Source: Armatimonadota bacterium
GTDB lineage: Bacteria; Armatimonadota; Zipacnadia; Zipacnadales; JABUFB01
Direction: 5' to 3'
DNA: 64,000 bases
Assembly: GCA_013314775.1 (NCBI GenBank)
Contig: JABUFB010000014.1
Location: 62,001 to 126,000, forward strand
This document shows, one piece after another, positions 63,212 to 64,000 of this stretch (positions are counted from its first letter, which is position 1; every line of letters begins with the position of its first letter). The notes under the pieces are model-generated. The model was not told the DNA's origin and did no database searches. It was given only the letters and a program-made list of their open reading frames with translations. The position numbers and the translations under genes were made by a program.

Positions 63212-64000
63212 ATGTCCGACAACTTGAGAGTGCTGGTCCTCGGATGCGGCTCCATCGGCGAGCGGCACATTTGCTGTCTTACGCAGATGGGCGGTGTGGA
63301 GGTAATCGCCTGTGACACGCGGGCCGAGAGGCTGGCCGCGATGAGCGAGCAGTACGGCGTGTCCGAGACGGTCTCCAGCTATGACGAGGTGGATCTATCG
63401 GATGTCCTGGCGGTGATGATCTGTACACCTTCCGACCAGCACATCGGCCCTGCGACGCGTGCGGCAGAAGCCGGCTGCCATCTGTTCGTCGAGCCCCCCC
63501 TCGCATTCTCCATGGACGGGGTCGATGCGCTGATCAATCTGTGCCGGCAGCGCGAACTGGTCTTCCAGGTGGGCTATTTCATGCGGCATCACCCGAACCT
63601 CAAGGAGATCAAAGCGCTGATCGAGATCGGAAAGATCGGCAAGGTGAACACGGTCCAACTGAAAACCAGCCACTTCATCGGCAAATGCTGGTCGGGATCT
63701 CCGGAGGTCTTCTGGGCCGACGCAGCCACCGGCGGCGGTGTTATCCGGGACGCCTCTCAGGGTCTCGACCTGATCCAGTGGCTCGTGGGAGCGGTTAGTC
63801 AGGTCGCGGCAATGCGCGCCCGCTTCATGCCGGACGTTGACCCCGATGTGGAAGATGCCGCCGCGCTCATCCTGCGCTTTGCGAATGGGGCGTTAGGCAC
63901 AGCCATTCTTAGTCGCTGGCGACAGAACTTCAAGAGCGGCCTGGAGCTCGACGGCACTCTGGGGAGCATCGAGTGGGCATACGAGTCCGGTGAGGTGCGG
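63212..64000 (+). CDS. Gfo/Idh/MocA family protein, catalytic residues replaced, 3'-truncated
   Basis: 263 codons from the ATG at 63212 run open to the window end. The Rossmann start LRVLVLGCGSIGERHI and CTPSDQHIGPATRAAEAG are typical of the family. The usual EKP lysine motif reads VEPPLAF (Pro95 in place of Lys). The GGGxxxDxxxHxxD helix reads GGGVIRDASQGLDL, with Gly184 in place of the catalytic His. The nucleotide-binding fold looks intact, so it may bind NAD(P) without the standard dehydrogenase chemistry, or use other residues. The other Gfo/Idh protein in this window (24440-25474) keeps both the Lys and the His. Confidence 0.8.
   Translation, partial: MSDNLRVLVLGCGSIGERHICCLTQMGGVEVIACDTRAERLAAMSEQYGVSETVSSYDEVDLSDVLAVMICTPSDQHIGPATRAAEAGCHLFVEPPLAFSMDGVDALINLCRQRELVFQVGYFMRHHPNLKEIKALIEIGKIGKVNTVQLKTSHFIGKCWSGSPEVFWADAATGGGVIRDASQGLDLIQWLVGAVSQVAAMRARFMPDVDPDVEDAAALILRFANGALGTAILSRWRQNFKSGLELDGTLGSIEWAYESGEVR

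Overview
The window is high-GC bacterial chromosome with no plasmid, phage or transposon genes, no CRISPR array and no rRNA or tRNA gene that I could recognise. Secreted carbohydrate-active proteins, Gfo/Idh dehydrogenases, sugar-phosphate isomerase TIM barrels, a DUF6785-type membrane protein and a PEP-CTERM protein occur together. This suits an uncultured polysaccharide degrader of the Armatimonadota or the Planctomycetota/Lentisphaerota/Hydrogenedentota type. Armatimonadota is my best guess, by inference only. Genes switch strand often and sit in short transcription units of one to five genes.

Positions 1-13300: a truncated secreted glycosidase-like gene, a DUF5060 clan GH-A hydrolase, a metallophosphoesterase, a sugar isomerase, a duplicated DUF6485 Cys-rich protein, a GH42-like enzyme, an NAD-dependent epimerase, a DUF6785 transporter-like protein and a glycyl radical enzyme without an activase. 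Positions 13300-25500: a CBM9 protein, a fused GlcD-GlcE subunit with GlcF (glycolate/lactate-type oxidase), a collagen-like lipoprotein, a 1549-residue heparinase/propeller protein and a Gfo/Idh enzyme. Positions 25500-31100: a second sugar isomerase, GlgC, a pair of amidohydrolase-fold proteins and a GH51 arabinofuranosidase.

Positions 31100-35000: a minus-strand unit in which a HAD phosphatase, a deoxyhypusine-synthase-like protein and a PfkB kinase precede SfsA. Positions 35000-49400: an acyl-CoA ligase, a heparinase II/III protein, a pilin-like protein, a large duplicated CBM/TIM-barrel protein, a diguanylate cyclase with a degenerate receiver, an FGGY kinase, an amidohydrolase and two coupled secreted proteins. 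Positions 49400-64000: a hybrid histidine kinase, UspA, an APH-type kinase, a HAD phosphatase, a CcrM-like methyltransferase with an overlapping nuclease gene (a likely type II R-M system), an Hsp20-Lon heat-shock unit, a PEP-CTERM protein, a Tyr-rich secreted protein and a truncated Gfo/Idh protein lacking catalytic residues.

Taken together, secreted hydrolases and lyases would break plant or algal polysaccharides outside the cell. Isomerases, dehydrogenases and kinases would process the sugars inside, GlcDEF and the glycyl radical enzyme would handle small C2-C3 compounds, and GlgC would start glycogen storage. The least explained parts are the HAD/DHS-like/PfkB cassette, the orphan glycyl radical enzyme, and several proteins that keep a family fold but have lost key residues.
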